Shown piece after piece: positions 62,084 to 64,000 of a stretch of DNA of 64,000 nt. A model generated the notes under the pieces. That model had not been told where the DNA came from. It ran no database searches and saw only the letters and a list, made by a program, of their open reading frames with translations. The stretch covers positions 62,001-126,000 of the forward strand of contig CBDCRK010000017.1 of assembly GCA_965220955.1 (NCBI GenBank), written 5' to 3'. Positions within the stretch are counted from its first letter, which is position 1. Each line of letters opens with the position of its first letter. The stretch comes from CBDCRK01 sp965220955. GTDB taxonomy: Bacteria; Desulfobacterota; Binatia; Bin18; CBDCRK01. A program made the translations under genes and the position numbers.

Positions 62084-62114
62084 GATAAGGTTCTAGTTGA
62101 AAGGAGCATGAAGT

Positions 62115-62675
62115 ATGGAAGCCTCATTTGTCTCCATTGTTCACCAGGAACTCCAAGCTGTGCGGGACCATCTAATGACTATGGTCGAACCCCTGACCCA
62201 GGAGGAGTTCTGGTGGGTGCCGCCAAGACCGGATGGGACGGCCATCAGCTACCACTTTGGTCATATTGGTCTGGTTGAGGACCTGCGAGTTAGCCAGGCC
62301 CGAGGGGAGCAAATGCTGGGACCCGAAGCCTACCGTAATCTCTTTGGTACGGCTAACAACAGTAATCCCCAGGCAGGGTTTCCCCGGAAAGAAGAGATTT
62401 TTACCTATCTGGTCCAGGCCCGAACTCGGACCCTTACTTTGCTAGATACCTTACAACTTGACACCCTGTCTGCCCACGAACGCCCGGCAGAGGCCGAACT
62501 TTTCCGTAGGATCATTAACCACGAGTACTCACACACCAAGTACATCCGTCGGCTCTTAGGCGAGATGGGCAAGAGTACCGACTTCTCCCTGCCTTCAACC
62601 CGAGTACAGATAAAGCCTCAGGCCGTTGCCGCCCCGCAGTACTTCATTCCTCACTGGCCCGGGGAAGAGGGTTGA
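62115..62675 (+). CDS. DinB-family protein
   Basis: A 186-residue four-helix DinB/YfiT-type protein, a fold used by metal-dependent thiol transferases. The metal-ligand histidines appear as His67 (SYHFGHIG region) and the pair in NHEYSHTKYIRRLLGEM. Members include bacillithiol S-transferases and mycothiol-dependent enzymes; the thiol here is unknown. AAGGAG precedes the ATG. It follows rsmI by 31 bp. Confidence 0.85.
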   Translation: MEASFVSIVHQELQAVRDHLMTMVEPLTQEEFWWVPPRPDGTAISYHFGHIGLVEDLRVSQARGEQMLGPEAYRNLFGTANNSNPQAGFPRKEEIFTYLVQARTRTLTLLDTLQLDTLSAHERPAEAELFRRIINHEYSHTKYIRRLLGEMGKSTDFSLPSTRVQIKPQAVAAPQYFIPHWPGEEG

Positions 62676-62802
62676 ATTCGCCCTAAAGAAATCAATCAAT
62701 CCCGTTTCCCCCAAACTCAGGTCCTGAGGCTAATGCTGGGTGTGGGTGCCTGCCTATTATAAAGAGATATTTTTCTAATAAGTCTAGCCGGTTACGATGT
62801 TA

Positions 62803-62843
62803 TTGACTTATCATATGATGCGTCATATGATGGTTTCAAACCA
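62803..62843 (+). promoter_or_regulatory. Promoter with overlapping dyad operators before the XRE-HsdM gene
   Basis: -35 TTGACT at 62803-62808 and -10 TATGAT at 62826-62831, with a 17-base spacer. Two copies of the palindrome TCATATGA lie at 62811-62818 and 62823-62830, 12 bp apart centre to centre, over the spacer and the -10. A third dyad, TGGTTTCAAACCA, spans 62831-62843 around the predicted start of transcription. This fits repression by an XRE-type protein, and the next gene encodes such a domain. Confidence 0.65.
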
Positions 62844-62860
62844 ACCGAGAAATAATCCTT

Positions 62861-64000
62861 ATGGTGCAAGCTCCCGAGATCTCCACCCTTATCAACGAAC
62901 TGCGTCAGCGCCTTGGCCTCAGCCAGGAGAAGCTTGCTGCCCGACTTCGGGTCTCACTTCCAACAATCAATCGTTGGGAGAAGGGCAAGACCCGGCCTGA
63001 CGCACTGGCTCTTCATGTCATCGAGGAATTCCTCCGCGAACGCGGCCCTGAATACGCCGATCTCCTCGTCCGCTACTTTAGCGAATCGAACGCACCCAGG
63101 CCAGCAAAGCAACGACGGGGGCGAAAGCGCAACCAAGCCGAACAGATCACACTCTTCAGAAGCAAGGCGGGTCTCCCTGCAAATGGAGGCACTCTCGACA
63201 CTAAATTGATGGAGGGAATGCTGTGGAAAGCTGCCTGTTCCATCCGTGGCGAGAAGGATGCCCCGAAGTTCAAAGATTACATCCTGCCCCTGGTTTTTAT
63301 TAAACGGCTCTCCGACGTCTTTGAAGACGAGATCTCACGGCTGACCGAGACTTACGGCGACGAGGAGACCGCCCGAGCTGTGCTGGAAGCCGATCACAGC
63401 CTGGTTCGCTTCTACATTCCGCCCGAGGCAAACTGGCCGGTGGTGAGCGGCCGTCAAAAATTCGGCTGGCCTGAAGGGAAGAGGCCGAAGACTTTAGGTG
63501 AGCAGCTCACCCACACCGTCCGTGTCATTGCTAGGGCGAATCCATCACTCCAGGGTGTCATCGACATCGTTGACTACAATGAGACCCGTAACGGCGAACG
63601 TGAGATCAGTGACGAAGCGCTTTCCCGCCTTATTGAGACGCTCAGCGATCCGCGCTACCGGCTCGGTCTCAATGACGTGGAGCCCGATTTTCTCGGGCGT
63701 GCCTATGAGTATCTGCTCCGCAAGTTTGCCGAGGGTCAGGGGCAGAGTGCGGGCGAATTCTTCACGCCTAAAGAGGTCGGCTGGCTCATTGCCTATCTCA
63801 TGCAGCCACAGCAAGGTGAGGAGACCTATGACCCATGCTGCGGTTCAGGTGGACTGCTTATCAAGTGTGAACTTTCCCTCAAAGAGCAGGAAAAGGAGGC
63901 GGAGGGCCGCCCCATCGCACGACCGCTCAGGCTTTACGGCCAGGAACTAACCGGGGCTTCTTTCGCAATCGCGCGGATGAATATGGTCCTCCATGACATG
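62861..64000 (+). CDS. hsdM: XRE-HTH/type I restriction-modification methylase (HsdM) fusion, partial
   Basis: The open frame runs from ATG 62861 to the window edge (380 codons, no stop). Residues about 5-55 are an XRE helix-turn-helix: LRQRLGLSQEKLAARL and PTINRWEKGKTRP. A basic linker (KQRRGRKRNQ) follows to about residue 116. From there comes the HsdM N-terminal helical domain (FKDYILPLVFIKRLSDVF) and, by residue 324, the methylase motif I DPCCGSGGLL. HsdM binds HsdS and methylates adenine in type I R-M systems. The rest, HsdS and HsdR, should lie to the right. The fusion is the unusual part; an internal ATG at 63209 could also start plain HsdM. Confidence 0.88.
   Translation, partial: MVQAPEISTLINELRQRLGLSQEKLAARLRVSLPTINRWEKGKTRPDALALHVIEEFLRERGPEYADLLVRYFSESNAPRPAKQRRGRKRNQAEQITLFRSKAGLPANGGTLDTKLMEGMLWKAACSIRGEKDAPKFKDYILPLVFIKRLSDVFEDEISRLTETYGDEETARAVLEADHSLVRFYIPPEANWPVVSGRQKFGWPEGKRPKTLGEQLTHTVRVIARANPSLQGVIDIVDYNETRNGEREISDEALSRLIETLSDPRYRLGLNDVEPDFLGRAYEYLLRKFAEGQGQSAGEFFTPKEVGWLIAYLMQPQQGEETYDPCCGSGGLLIKCELSLKEQEKEAEGRPIARPLRLYGQELTGASFAIARMNMVLHDM

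Noticed and set aside
1..64000. tRNA, rRNA or CRISPR array
   Set aside because: Scanning by eye showed no tRNA-like T-loop and anticodon layout, no rRNA and no regular repeat-spacer arrays.

Overview
The window is 64 kb of bacterial chromosome from what looks like an uncultured Gram-negative bacterium. The envelope genes are diderm in type: an OmpA-family lipoprotein, an AsmA-family protein, a DUF1329 exported protein and a YafK-type L,D-transpeptidase. Start sites mostly carry clear Shine-Dalgarno sequences. The mix of eight luciferase-like (LLM) flavin/F420 oxidoreductases, acyl-CoA dehydrogenases, hydantoinase/oxoprolinase genes, SDRs and VOC proteins resembles gene content of Tectomicrobia/Entotheonella- or Binatota-like lineages. 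That placement is inference; no rRNA, tRNA or CRISPR array was seen.

Layout. Positions 1-18400 are catabolic and redox genes: a partial hydantoinase A subunit, an SMP-30 lactonase, a rhomboid protease, four LLM oxidoreductases, an aldo/keto reductase, an exported methyltransferase, an SDR plus OYE-type flavoprotein operon, and a hydantoinase A/B pair whose A gene is frameshifted. Positions 18400-21200 are a gene graveyard around intact rpe and rpiB: a truncated PIN toxin behind an RHH antitoxin, an orphan VapB-like ORF with a 40-bp duplication, a phosphoketolase stub and a MotB/OmpA C-terminal stub. Positions 21200-29400 hold an acyl-CoA dehydrogenase and a block of envelope genes, with a strong candidate small RNA or attenuator at about 28205-28305. 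Positions 29687-45200 hold HpnB-like glycosyltransferase, CocE/NonD hydrolase, D-aminoacylase, an LLM enzyme, an MFS transporter, an L,D-transpeptidase, an ADP-forming acyl-CoA synthetase, an acyl-CoA dehydrogenase, and the transglutaminase-like/7TM plus ATP-grasp pair. Positions 45350-53700 hold small genes, two more gene remnants, three LLM oxidoreductases, VOC proteins and an SDR. Positions 53714-55624 are dnaA with a probable replication origin. Positions 55625-64000 hold an acyl-CoA dehydrogenase, a free-standing Hint-like protein, an MBL-fold lactonase-type hydrolase, a histidine-rich FmdB-type zinc-ribbon protein, a DUF35 protein, an SDR, nadE, rsmI, a DinB protein, and at the right edge a type I restriction-modification methylase fused to an XRE DNA-binding domain.

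How it works together. Most intact genes suit oxidation of acyl-CoAs, amides/lactams and other small organic substrates. Each enzyme sits in a short operon or alone rather than in one pathway cluster. Two copies of a short terminal-inverted-repeat element (14151-14300 and 50157-50275), several intergenic hairpin repeats and at least seven gene remnants show active small-scale rearrangement. The most interesting objects are the XRE-HsdM fusion with dyad repeats lying over its promoter, the C-rich-loop small RNA candidate, the Hint-like protein, and the OYE-family enzyme that lacks one of its four iron-sulfur cysteines.
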